Positions 15,111 to 21,711 are shown, counted from the first letter of the stretch. The stretch is 21,711 bases of DNA from DATACN01 sp038215095 (GCA_038215095.1 JBBQRG010000052.1:1-21711); one strand, 5' to 3'. Program-made: numbers and translations. The notes: generated from the sequence alone by a model not told the origin.

Positions 15111-15989
15111 CTACTCAGGCTCGCGCTGGCTGAGGCTCGCCACGAAGCCGGCGATCAGCACGAGCGCGAGCACCAGCAGCGCCCCGCCCACGAACACGGC
15201 GGCCGTGTGGTAGCGCGCCAGGCCCAGGAGGTCCACGCGGAGGATGGCCAGCACAACCGCGGCGAGCCCGAGCAGGACGCCGATCGCGGCGATCGCCGTG
15301 AGACCGGCGCCGGTGGCGACCTCTGTCCTGCGACGCACCCTCGGAGTGAACCGCCCCCGCATCGTCCGCTCGGGCCAGCGCAGGCCGGCCAGCCGCAGCG
15401 CCGCCACGAGAGTGAGACCCCAACCCGTGGCGAGCAGGAAGCCGCCCGCGACGTCGCTCGGGAAGTGCCAACCGCGCAGCACCACGCTGATGCCCACGGT
15501 CAGTGCGAGCCCGCCGCCAACCACGGCCGCGAGCGGCCGCATGCGCGCCGGCACAACCATCACCGCGGCGATCGCGAGCGTCATCACCGCCGTGGAATGC
15601 CCGCTTGGGAACGCGGCCGGCGTCACGTGGGCCTCGCCGATCTGCCCTCCGAAGCGCGGGTAGGCGAGCAGCGCCTTCAGCACCTGGCTCGACACGCTCG
15701 TGACCGCCAGCAACGCGATCACGCCGAGAGCGACGCGCGGCCGGCCGCGCAGCAGCGCGATCGCCGCCAGCAGGAGCCCGAGCACGCCGACGGTCGGCGG
15801 GTCCCCCAGTCGCACCATCCCCTCCGTGAAGATGTTCACCTTCGGCCGCTGGAACCCCAGGAACCCCTCGAGGGCCTTCGCGTCGAGCTGCCGAGCCGCC
15901 GGAACCGTGTACGCGAGCAGCAGAATCAGGCCGAACAACGCCGCACAGGCAGCGGCTCCGTACAGCAGGATCCGGACTCGCTTATCCAC
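15111..15989 (-). CDS. PAP2-superfamily membrane phosphatase
   Basis: An integral membrane phosphatase of the PAP2 fold, acting on lipid phosphates or isoprenyl pyrophosphates at the outer face; 292 residues. Membrane helices lie at about 8-28, 66-80, 88-103, 134-146, 152-170, 180-200 and two near the C-terminus. Motif 1 is KALLAYPRF (105-113), motif 2 FPSGHS (127-132) and motif 3 LRGWHFPSD (171-179). In motif 3 the Arg expected six residues before His175 is Val169, with Arg172 nearby. The GTG at 15989 is chosen over the more upstream ATG at 16037, which would overlap the divergent tRNA gene. Same strand as the riboswitch operon but separated by 228 bp and the riboswitch. Confidence 0.88.
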   Translation of the reverse strand: MDKRVRILLYGAAACAALFGLILLLAYTVPAARQLDAKALEGFLGFQRPKVNIFTEGMVRLGDPPTVGVLGLLLAAIALLRGRPRVALGVIALLAVTSVSSQVLKALLAYPRFGGQIGEAHVTPAAFPSGHSTAVMTLAIAAVMVVPARMRPLAAVVGGGLALTVGISVVLRGWHFPSDVAGGFLLATGWGLTLVAALRLAGLRWPERTMRGRFTPRVRRRTEVATGAGLTAIAAIGVLLGLAAVVLAILRVDLLGLARYHTAAVFVGGALLVLALVLIAGFVASLSQREPE

Positions 15990-16012
15990 CGAAGCGAGCC
16001 TAGTGAGGCCGC

Positions 16013-16018
16013 TACAAT
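16013..16018 (+). promoter_or_regulatory. Candidate -10 element of tRNA-Glu
   Basis: TACAAT lies 11 bases before the first base of the tRNA, a fitting distance for a -10 hexamer. No convincing -35 with 16-18 bp spacing is seen. Confidence 0.4.
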
Positions 16019-16029
16019 CGCCCAGCCGA

Positions 16030-16102
16030 GCCGCCATCGTCTAGGGGACTAGGACGCCGCCCTCTCACGGCGGAAACCGGGGTTCGAATCCCCGTGGCGG
16101 TA
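16030..16102 (+). tRNA. tRNA-Glu (anticodon CUC)
   Basis: A 73-base cloverleaf. The acceptor stem GCCGCCA/TGGCGGT has a G-U closing pair, as is usual in bacterial tRNA-Glu, with discriminator A. The anticodon stem CCGCC/GGCGG (16057-16061, 16069-16073) frames the loop CTCTCAC, anticodon CTC at 16064-16066. The T-arm is CCGGG-GTTCGAAT-CCCCG-like. CCA is not encoded. The 3' end is the left attachment core of the island to the right. Its intact state indicates that integration restored the tRNA end. Confidence 0.97.
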
Positions 16103-16104
16103 CT
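16080..16104. repeat. Left attachment repeat (attL-like)
   Basis: A 25-bp sequence covering the T-arm and acceptor 3' end of tRNA-Glu plus two bases. It is identical, base for base, to 21273-21297. A perfect copy of a tRNA 3' end flanking a foreign-looking block is the standard footprint of tyrosine-recombinase integration. Confidence 0.85.
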
Positions 16105-16111
16105 TCAGAAG

Positions 16112-16129
16112 GCCCTGCTAACGCGGGGC
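16112..16129 (+). terminator. Hairpin after tRNA-Glu, possible terminator
   Basis: GCCCTGC/GCGGGGC form a 7-bp stem (one T-G pair) with a TAAC loop, followed by CTTT. An outer perfect inverted repeat TTCAGAA (16104-16110) / TTCTGAA (16138-16144) encloses it. Position directly after the tRNA fits termination. Confidence 0.5.
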
Positions 16130-16203
16130 TTTCGCGGTTCTGAACAGGTGTGCGCGCCACCATGCGCCCCAGTCGGAGCGAGTGCAGGAGAGGGGTCGCG
16201 CTC

Positions 16204-18114
16204 GTGTGCGAACCTCGGAGCGTGGCACTCGACCCCATTGTCTCGCTCGCGGTCGCCATCGCTGAGGCGCCGGGGAGCTACGCGTTCTTCTTGGGCTCGG
16301 GCGTGTCGCGGGACGCCGGGGTGCCCACCGGCGGAGAGGTGCTCTGGCTCGCAATAGGCGATCTCTATCGCTTGGAGAACACGACCGGGGACACGCCAAG
16401 TCCCGAGGAACTCGGGACTTGGCTAAAGGAAACTGGCCGCGAGAAGCTGGGCTACTCCGGCATCTTGGAACTCATCGCCCCGGACCCGGCCACCCGCAGG
16501 GACTACTTGGCGAAGCACTTCGAGGGGGTCGAACCGGGTCCGACGCACGAGCTGCTCGCCGCCTTCGGTGCCCGTGGGCTCGTGCGGGTCTTCGTGACGA
16601 CCAACTTCGACCGGCTACTGGAGCGTGCCCTCCAAGCTCGGGGCGTCGAGCCGATAGTCGTCACGTCCGATGCCGACCTTGAGGTCGCTCCGGGGCGCGA
16701 GCACGCCCAGTGCTACGTCCTGAAGCCGCACGGCGATTACCTCCAGCAGACCATCCGCAACACCCCGTCGGAAGTAGCTGAGCTGCCGCCCTCGGTGACT
16801 GCCGAGCTGGCGGAGGTCTTCAACCGATACGGGGTTGTGGTCCTGGGCTACTCCGGCGCAGACGAAGCGATCACCCGCGCGATGGCCGGCCGCCGCTCGC
16901 GCTATGGGCTCTACTGGTTGAGCCGTGGGGGCGTCCCCGTCGCCGCCCAGGGGGTAGTCGACTCCGCCGACGGGCGGGTCATCGAGCGTGATGGCGCCTC
17001 AGACTTCCTTCGGGACCTTGACCGTCGCTTGGCCGTGTTCGAAGCCCATCCCAGCGGTGAGTCGCCGGTCACCGTCAACGACGAGGTCCTCCTGCTGTTG
17101 CGGCGCGGTGACCGCGTGGGAATCCGCGAATTGATGCGACGTGAGCGCCGGGAGTTCGAGGAGCGAATGAGCGAGCTGGTCGAGGGCAGGCAGCAAGAGA
17201 GACCCGACGAGGCCATGGCGGGCACCCTGTACGACCGGCTATTGCCCGCGCTCGAACGGCGGCTGGGGACCCTCCTGCCGCTGGCCTCGCACGATGCCGA
17301 GCTGCTCGGCGAGGAGCTTGATGCGATAGCGGCGTACAGAGACCGCCAACAGCCGTCGGGCGGATACACGTTCTGGCCCAACGTCTTGGCCTGGGCCGCA
17401 TGGTGGCTCGGAACGACGCTCGGCGCGTTCTCCATGCAGCAAGGTCTCTACGCCACCCTCCACGCGGTGCTCACGGTCCGCACGGCCAACCGCTACGGGC
17501 AAAGCTCTGCTCCCTTGGTCGGATCGGTTCCGGGCGACGCGGGGGACTTCATCGGCAAGGCCGTTATGCACCGAGTCGATGACCGGCAGTACTTCGCTCC
17601 GGCCCGGGAAGCACTTCAGCGGGCAATCTCAGACCTAACGTTGCTCCGAGAGCGATACCCCGAGCTGGTTGCTGGGGACAGAGAACCCCGCCGGAGCCTT
17701 GTCGAGTTCGACTTTGTCCACAACATCTCGCTTGGCTTGAACGAAGAGCTGGCCGTTTCGCACTGGATGATGTCCACGGAGTCAGCCGAGGCGTTCGCCT
17801 ACCGGCTTCACGGCGACGCCCGGCTCCGTGAGCGTGTGGCCAGCGCAATCGGCCTGGACCTCCCTACGTTCGACGAAAAGGCGCCGGAGGCACTCGGGAA
17901 GACGTATCCGGTGGGGCAATTTCCCCGACCGGGATGCCGTCCACATTCTCCAACACGGCTCGCGTCGTTAAGGGCCCCAAGCATCTGCTCGTGCACAGGG
18001 GGTCCTGCCCCGTGCGTGCCCGAATTTGAAGCGCCGCGCCCCAAGGCGCGCCCCAGCCAGAGGTGCAGCGTTAGGGACCTGGCAAGAGGGCCTCCCGCAC
18101 CATCCGCGGCATGA
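16204..18114 (+). CDS. SIR2-domain defence-type protein (3' end probably frameshifted)
   Basis: The N-terminal SIR2-like NADase domain covers about residues 10-270. It has the GSG NAD loop in FFLGSGVSRDAG (31-33), VTTNFDRLLERAL with catalytic-type Asn134, LKPHGD with His176, and VVVLGYSGADEAI (the GYS motif). Defence-associated sirtuins use this Asn/His pair to destroy NAD on phage infection. The C-terminal half (300-570) is helical and unrecognised, perhaps the sensor. GTG 16204 is chosen for AGGAGAGGGG eight bases upstream; an ATG at 16150 and GTG at 16222 are alternatives. After codon 569 (17911) the frame reads an odd Pro/Ser/Cys-rich tail and overlaps the end of the convergent gene, while other frames look more coding. 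Confidence 0.85.
   Translation: MCEPRSVALDPIVSLAVAIAEAPGSYAFFLGSGVSRDAGVPTGGEVLWLAIGDLYRLENTTGDTPSPEELGTWLKETGREKLGYSGILELIAPDPATRRDYLAKHFEGVEPGPTHELLAAFGARGLVRVFVTTNFDRLLERALQARGVEPIVVTSDADLEVAPGREHAQCYVLKPHGDYLQQTIRNTPSEVAELPPSVTAELAEVFNRYGVVVLGYSGADEAITRAMAGRRSRYGLYWLSRGGVPVAAQGVVDSADGRVIERDGASDFLRDLDRRLAVFEAHPSGESPVTVNDEVLLLLRRGDRVGIRELMRRERREFEERMSELVEGRQQERPDEAMAGTLYDRLLPALERRLGTLLPLASHDAELLGEELDAIAAYRDRQQPSGGYTFWPNVLAWAAWWLGTTLGAFSMQQGLYATLHAVLTVRTANRYGQSSAPLVGSVPGDAGDFIGKAVMHRVDDRQYFAPAREALQRAISDLTLLRERYPELVAGDREPRRSLVEFDFVHNISLGLNEELAVSHWMMSTESAEAFAYRLHGDARLRERVASAIGLDLPTFDEKAPEALGKTYPVGQFPRPGCRPHSPTRLASLRAPSICSCTGGPAPCVPEFEAPRPKARPSQRCSVRDLARGPPAPSAA
18035..18050. terminator. Hairpin between convergent genes
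   Basis: A perfect 6-bp stem CGCGCC/GGCGCG with a CCAA loop, lying between the likely ancestral end of the SIR2 gene and the stop of the YaaC-like gene. No T-tract on either side, so a terminator role is only a guess. Confidence 0.25.
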
Positions 18115-18994
18115 GCAAGGCGATACGACGCAACCCCCGCTCGATGGGCACCGCGGTACCGGACTCAGGCGCGAGCGCGGCCGTCCACCCTGCTGGCTCA
18201 TACCGCGCCAGCTGCGAGAGCGCTATCAGCACGATCCACCAGGTCATCAGAGCTGACGGGTCGTCACCGCCCTCGCCGAGTGGAGCCCGCAGGTAGCGCG
18301 AGCCCAGGTAGTCGAGAAGCGACGCATCGAAGCCGCTCAGGGTCTCGCCCGCGTCGAATGCGACGATCTCAACGAGCACTCCCACGTCGGTCGCGAGGGG
18401 CTCTGTCGCGGCCTTGCTCAGCGCCGGGTAGAGATGCCGCTTGTTCACAAAGTCCTCATAGGACGCAAACGGGGCGCCGCGCTCGTTGCGGACGATGCGC
18501 TTGCCCACCTCGGGCCTCAGGTTCGCGGATACCGAAAGGGTCGGGGGCGAGTCGTCCCCAAGGCCGGGGGCCCGCGGCAAACCGGGAACCGCACCCCACA
18601 CTGCCGAAAGGGTCACCGGCTTCGTGAGCGGCGGCGACCCCACCGCCGCCACGACGGCCGGGAACAGTCCAGCCTTCTCGGGCTTGATTGTCGTCGCGCC
18701 GATGCGATCGCGGACAGGCTTAACCGAAAGGCCGTGCCCCGGCTTGTGCGCCGGGTCCCCGTGCGCTGAGACGATGGCACGCCCCGCCTGGCTCAGCGCG
18801 TAGAAAAGCAGGAGCGGAGACGAGGCCGGTCCGGCAGCCTGGCTCGCCAACAGCAGTTGCTCGAACTGCTCCAGCGCTGCTCCGAAGGTCAGGCGACGCT
18901 CGCTCGTAGAGGTGGCACGTCCGGGCGGAGCGGCACGCAGCGCCCGCACCTGGGACACCTCCTCGATCAGATCGTCGATCCCGAACAGCGCCAT
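18071..18994 (-). CDS. YaaC-like family protein
   Basis: A protein of 307 residues, soluble and without a signal peptide. The stretch ERRLTFGAALEQFEQLL (32-48) followed by LLLFYALSQAGRAIVSA (61-77) resembles the start of the YaaC-like family, whose function is unknown. Further recognisable pieces are ALMTWWIVLIALSQLARYEPAGW and a C-terminal MVREALL. The ATG at 18994-18992 has GGAG only 2 bases before it. A GTG at 19021, adding PWSYLRG, is an equally possible start and those residues look protein-like. It converges with the SIR2 gene inside the island; whether the two cooperate is not shown. Family call is from memory of the pattern. Confidence 0.65.
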   Translation of the reverse strand: MALFGIDDLIEEVSQVRALRAAPPGRATSTSERRLTFGAALEQFEQLLLASQAAGPASSPLLLFYALSQAGRAIVSAHGDPAHKPGHGLSVKPVRDRIGATTIKPEKAGLFPAVVAAVGSPPLTKPVTLSAVWGAVPGLPRAPGLGDDSPPTLSVSANLRPEVGKRIVRNERGAPFASYEDFVNKRHLYPALSKAATEPLATDVGVLVEIVAFDAGETLSGFDASLLDYLGSRYLRAPLGEGGDDPSALMTWWIVLIALSQLARYEPAGWTAALAPESGTAVPIERGLRRIALLMPRMVREALLPGP

Positions 18995-19515
18995 AGCTCC
19001 ACGAAGGTAGCTCCACGGCACCCGACGCAAGGAGCGCCGCCGCGGGGGAACTAAGCGGTGGCGCCCGGGAAGGCCCGTGAGACGTCCCGGCTGCAGTCTC
19101 GCCGCGGCGCCGGAAGCGTCCACTGCGAGCGCTAACCGTGTTGCCGTGAGCCGTTCTGACCTGACCCCGGTGCGAGCAGTCGGCGAAGGGGCTCGACTGC
19201 TCAGACGCGATGGTCGGGAGAGCAGCGCGCACGGGCGTCCTGGAACTGAAGCCGACCGGACGCGGCCGCGAGCTTGGGATGGAGCCCGCCGAGTTCGAGC
19301 GCGTGAACCGAAGCCCGGCCGGGGACGGTCTCCCGCCTTCCCGGGCGGCGCTGCCAAGTCCTCCACCCGTGGCACTCTGTGCGTGCGGCGCGGCTTCGGT
19401 TCAGGGCTCGAAACCGCGAGCTGTGGGGGCCAGACAAACCCGTGCCACGCACCGATGGTGGCCCAGCCCGTGCCGCGACTTGCGGTGATGTTCGTCGCCG
19501 AGCATCATCTGACAA
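18995..19515. other. Island stretch without a recognisable gene
   Basis: 521 bp between the YaaC-like gene and the zinc-finger gene, which are transcribed away from each other. Open frames exist on both strands but have no domain-like segments, and they overlap one another. Probably holds the divergent promoters, but no -35/-10 pair stands out. It may also contain decayed gene remnants. Confidence 0.5.
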
Positions 19516-19803
19516 GTGTTCAGGCGCTTTCAACAGCGTCGCCTCTACCGGGAGGTGATGGAGGCAGAGATCGCGGGAGTGGAGAGGCTGCGCGAAGAGA
19601 CCAGGCGCGACGTCGAGCGACGCTTGACGTCGATTTACGAGCACCTGCAAGAAATTCCTGGAAATCCTCCTTCTTGCCCGGCCTGCGGACGAGGGATGGT
19701 CAAGCGGCGCGCCCGCAGGGGCTCGAACAAGGGGGGCAACTTCTGGGGCTGCTCCAGATACCCAGCCTGCTACGGAACCCGCCCGTTCGTTAGATCCCGG
19801 TGA
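19516..19803 (+). CDS. Small topoisomerase-type zinc-finger protein
   Basis: A protein of 95 residues. The N-terminal 50 are a charged helix (EVMEAEIAGVERLREETRRD), likely a coiled coil. The C-terminal part is a C4 zinc ribbon: Cys54-Pro-Ala-Cys57, then GNFWGC79SRYPAC85, the pattern of topoisomerase I C-terminal DNA-binding fingers. The GTG at 19516 opens the frame two codons after a stop. The ATG at 19558 with GGAGG just upstream is an alternative that keeps the finger. The TGA stop overlaps the GTG of the nuclease gene (GTGA), so the two are made together. The finger probably supplies DNA binding to the nuclease; in many Mrr-like proteins this finger is on the same chain. Confidence 0.8.
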   Translation: MFRRFQQRRLYREVMEAEIAGVERLREETRRDVERRLTSIYEHLQEIPGNPPSCPACGRGMVKRRARRGSNKGGNFWGCSRYPACYGTRPFVRSR

Positions 19804-21005
19804 GCAAGTACGAGCTTCCCCCAGAGGCGATCCAACTTGTGGAGCGAGTTCGCTCTCTTCGAACTGAGATTGATGGAGCAAGGCGCGCGTTGGACAAGGA
19901 CCTAGAACGGGTCCGCGCGGGGATCGACAAGGAAGAGAAGCGTCTCGAAAAGGAAAAGCGGCGCCAGGAGAGGGAGCTTTCGTCCCTGGGCGCCCAGATC
20001 GAGAAGGACCGCCAGGCGCTGGAATCTCTACTGGAGGATCGGGTCGAAGGTTTTGAGTTCATCGCGAGCGCGTGGGCCGACTACGAGCTTGCGAAAACCG
20101 AGGCCCAAGCGGCGGCGCTGCGGAGCAAGTCGCACCCCGCGCACGCTGCCGCGGATGCCGTTCGCGACAAAGGCCGTGACCTCGCCGAAATGAGGCGAAG
20201 AGCCAAGCGCGCGGAATGGGTCAGCGGGTTATACGAGTGGCACTTCCCTTGGCTTGAGGAGCTGCGGTATGCCCCCGAGGAGGAGGCGTACGTCAAGGGG
20301 GACACCAAGCCGATGAGCGGGGAGCCTCGCGACCCTGCGGGCGACTGGCTCAGTAAGGAGGAGTACGCAGCTCTTTCGTCGACCGAACGGAACCAGCGGG
20401 CGTTGGAGCGGTATCTGAAGAGCCGCAAGACGCCCTGGCAGCTCGGGCGTGATTACGAGCGTTACGTCGGATATCTGCGAGAGCAGGATGGGCACTCGGT
20501 GACCTACCACGGCATTTTCAAAGGCTTGGAAGATCTAGGCCGAGACCTGCTTGCTGAGAAGGATGATCACATCGAGGTCATCCAATGCAAACGCTGGGCC
20601 AAGGCCAAGACGATCCACGAAAAGCACATCTTTCAGCTCTTCGGAACGATGGTGCTAGCCCGAATGGAAGAGCCAAACAAGAAGGTCTCCGGCACCTTCA
20701 CCACGACGACGTCTCTATCTGAGAAAGCCCGCCAGGTGGCCGATTTCCTCGGAATCAAGGTCGAAGAGAGGTTTCCGCTGTCGGACTATCCGCGAATCAA
20801 ATGCAACCTGGCGCGAGTTACGGGGGACCGGATCTATCACCTGCCGTTTGACCAGCAATACGACAAGACCATCATCGAACCGCATCGCGGGGAGCGTTAC
20901 GCGGAGACGGTCGCCGAAGCCGAGGAGCTGGGATTTCGGCGGGCGTGGCGTTGGAAAGGAGCGGGCCCGGAGCATCCAGCGGCTGGCTTTAGGGGGGCGA
21001 AGTAG
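19800..21005 (+). CDS. Mrr-like restriction endonuclease with coiled-coil N-terminus
   Basis: A DNA endonuclease of 401 residues. Residues 10-90 are a highly charged coiled coil (RLEKEKRRQERELSSLG). A linker region of unknown fold follows (95-215). The Mrr-type PD-(D/E)XK core is at about 218-330: GRDYERYVGYL helix, GLEDLGRDLL with Asp249, and EVIQCKRW with Gln262-Cys263-Lys264, the D...QxK active site typical of Mrr. The C-terminal RYAETVAEAEELGFRRAWRW (about 365-385) is a tail seen in several such nucleases. No methyltransferase accompanies it, so a modification-dependent (type IV-like) or other defence role is likelier than classical restriction. GTG start fixed by overlap with the preceding stop. 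Confidence 0.88.
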   Translation: MSKYELPPEAIQLVERVRSLRTEIDGARRALDKDLERVRAGIDKEEKRLEKEKRRQERELSSLGAQIEKDRQALESLLEDRVEGFEFIASAWADYELAKTEAQAAALRSKSHPAHAAADAVRDKGRDLAEMRRRAKRAEWVSGLYEWHFPWLEELRYAPEEEAYVKGDTKPMSGEPRDPAGDWLSKEEYAALSSTERNQRALERYLKSRKTPWQLGRDYERYVGYLREQDGHSVTYHGIFKGLEDLGRDLLAEKDDHIEVIQCKRWAKAKTIHEKHIFQLFGTMVLARMEEPNKKVSGTFTTTTSLSEKARQVADFLGIKVEERFPLSDYPRIKCNLARVTGDRIYHLPFDQQYDKTIIEPHRGERYAETVAEAEELGFRRAWRWKGAGPEHPAAGFRGAK

Positions 21006-21272
21006 CAACTTCCGAATGAGGGGCATCGTCACCGGGGCCGGGATCGCTCCAGCCGCGGCGCCAGCCAGGCGCCGGTTTCAGGGCACCGCTTCACAGGCCC
21101 AGCGTGAGCCGACTGCGCCCCAGTCGCCCCCTGCGCTTACCTGACTCAACCGGACTCCACCGGACTCCACCGGATTGTCGTTCAGAGTCCCGTATCGACG
21201 CGATCGCGCCGCCTGACCGGGATTGCGCTTGCTAGAGCGGTTTCTGGCGGGTGGCGGCCGGGCCGGTCGTCC
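21006..21272. other. Right end of island, no gene seen
   Basis: 267 bp after the nuclease stop. No convincing open frame. It contains three tandem 10-bp units at 21144-21173. No integrase remnant could be recognised. Confidence 0.5.
21144..21173. repeat. Short tandem repeat near right island end
   Basis: Three consecutive 10-bp units, ACTCAACCGG then ACTCCACCGG twice. They lie about 100 bp inside the right attachment repeat, where recombinase arm-type sites are often found; that role is a guess. Confidence 0.7.
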
Positions 21273-21297
21273 GGGTTCGAATCCCCGTGGCGGTACT
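21273..21297. repeat. Right attachment repeat (attR-like)
   Basis: A perfect copy of the last 23 bases of tRNA-Glu plus CT. The preceding bases do not form a tRNA, so this is a displaced tRNA end, not a second gene. Confidence 0.85.
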
Positions 21298-21309
21298 GCT
21301 GCGCAGCGG

Positions 21310-21526
21310 CTAGAAGCCGCCGCCGCCGAACAAACCGGTGCCTGCGGTGCGGTCCTCGGGGCTCTCGCCCGAGAGACCGCGGAAGCACGCGAATAGGAAA
21401 GTCGCGAACGCGACGCCCAAGACCACGCCCGAGACGGTGCCACCGAGGACGAACAGGCCGACAACCGCGAGTACGGCGGTTACGGCGAACCAGACGCTCG
21501 AGCAGGAGGGGGCGCACGGGATTCAC
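21310..21526 (-). CDS. Possible small membrane protein, start or frame uncertain
   Basis: On the minus strand a frame of about 70 codons ends at TAG 21312-21310. It encodes two hydrophobic stretches (FAVTAVLAVVGLFVLGG and VSGVVLGVAFATFLFACF), then a Gly-rich end FGGGGF. The frame has no usual start codon after its upstream TGA. A GTG at 21526-21524 begins the neighbouring frame, and loss of one C from the five-C run (21512-21508) would join it to the membrane frame. Either a natural frameshift, a sequencing error or a chance frame. The first chromosomal gene right of the island. Confidence 0.4.
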
Positions 21527-21587
21527 CCTACGCGTCTGGGGTGTGCCGATCAACGAGACGACACCGCTCGCAAATACGCTCTGAAAC

Positions 21588-21711
21588 GTGAGTCGTCGGC
21601 GCATCGGGTCCCTGGGGGCCGTCCTCTGCGCCGCGGCCGCTGCCATGCCTGGTTGTGCGAGCGGCTCCGCGGGGTCGGTCGAAGCGGCTGTGCCCCACAA
21701 GGCACAGAGGG
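21588..21711 (+). CDS. Probable lipoprotein, N-terminal part (3' end outside window)
   Basis: From GTG 21588 about 41 residues are visible. They form an Arg-rich start SRRRIG, a hydrophobic stretch LGAVLCAAAAA, then MPGC, a tolerable lipobox, then a Ser/Gly-rich linker. TACGCT seven bases upstream could be a -10 for a leaderless transcript; no Shine-Dalgarno is seen. The function lies beyond the edge. Confidence 0.5.
   Translation, partial: MSRRRIGSLGAVLCAAAAAMPGCASGSAGSVEAAVPHKAQR

Larger units (their letters stand above)
16080..21297. mobile_element. Genomic island integrated in tRNA-Glu, defence cargo
   Basis: Bounded by the 25-bp direct repeats. Contents in order: SIR2-domain gene, convergent YaaC-like gene, a 521-bp stretch without a recognisable gene, then the zinc-finger and Mrr-like nuclease pair. 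The genes use visibly more A/T-ending codons than the flanking operons. No integrase, excisionase, replication or transfer gene is visible, so the element has either lost its integrase or was mobilised in trans. The cargo types (SIR2 NADase-like, restriction-type nuclease) are those of antiphage islands. Confidence 0.75.

Noticed and set aside
16065..16259. Minus-strand frame beginning inside the island and ending in PRGFEPRFPP
   Set aside because: This is the well-known false translation of a tRNA 3' end on the opposite strand.
17972..18082. attC-like (integron) site suggested by GCGTTAGGG and a hairpin
   Set aside because: GTTAGGG does not fit GTTRRRY, no matching RYYYAAC partner is present, and there is no integron integrase.
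19201..19881. Minus-strand 226-codon frame
   Set aside because: Antisense to the zinc-finger gene and the start of the nuclease gene; no recognisable domain.
21205..21297. Second tRNA gene at the right repeat
   Set aside because: Only the T-arm and acceptor 3' strand are present; no anticodon arm or 5' acceptor strand can be formed.
21182..21700. Minus-strand 172-codon frame with HGDSNPDDRPG
   Set aside because: Runs through the displaced tRNA end and is Arg-rich; another frame of the same strand has the protein-like hydrophobic pattern.

Overview
The window is high-G+C DNA from an actinobacterium. The protein style (Ala/Arg/Gly-rich, many GTG starts, 4-base ATGA/GTGA start-stop overlaps) suggests something near Solirubrobacterales/Thermoleophilia, but this is an impression, not a placement. 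No rRNA or CRISPR array is visible. The only RNAs I can support are one tRNA-Glu(CUC) and one cobalamin riboswitch.

Positions 1-7535 are ordinary chromosome. A tightly overlapped minus-strand operon encodes a nitroreductase, GlpD, a dihydropteroate synthase and a metallophosphoesterase that runs off the left edge. A plus-strand short-chain dehydrogenase follows, converging with a second minus-strand operon of a FadR-type GntR regulator, a gluconate-dehydrogenase-subunit-3-like protein and a GMC oxidoreductase. A palindrome lies just upstream of the regulator. A divergent SnoaL-like gene closes the block.

Positions 7519-15069 form one minus-strand transcription unit that opens with a cobalamin riboswitch. 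It encodes three exported proteins with DUF4430/transcobalamin-C-like regions (one clearly a lipoprotein), then EcfT, a double-domain EcfA, and an ECF S component fused to an extracellular squalene-cyclase-like alpha/alpha-barrel with a C-terminal membrane anchor. Animal transcobalamin and intrinsic factor are built from exactly an alpha6/alpha6 barrel plus a DUF4430-like beta domain. The operon therefore looks like a B12 capture-and-import system in which the two halves of a transcobalamin are on separate chains and one is welded to the transporter. This is the most interesting element in the window. A PAP2 phosphatase gene lies upstream.

Positions 16080-21297 are a genomic island integrated at the 3' end of tRNA-Glu. 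The last 23 bases of the tRNA plus two more recur as a perfect 25-bp direct repeat at 21273-21297. The cargo is defence-like: a SIR2-domain NADase-type protein whose 3' end looks frameshifted, a convergent YaaC-like gene, and a two-gene operon of a topoisomerase-type zinc-finger protein and an Mrr-like PD-(D/E)XK endonuclease with a long coiled coil. No integrase or methyltransferase is visible. Beyond the island are a possible small membrane protein and the start of a probable lipoprotein gene.
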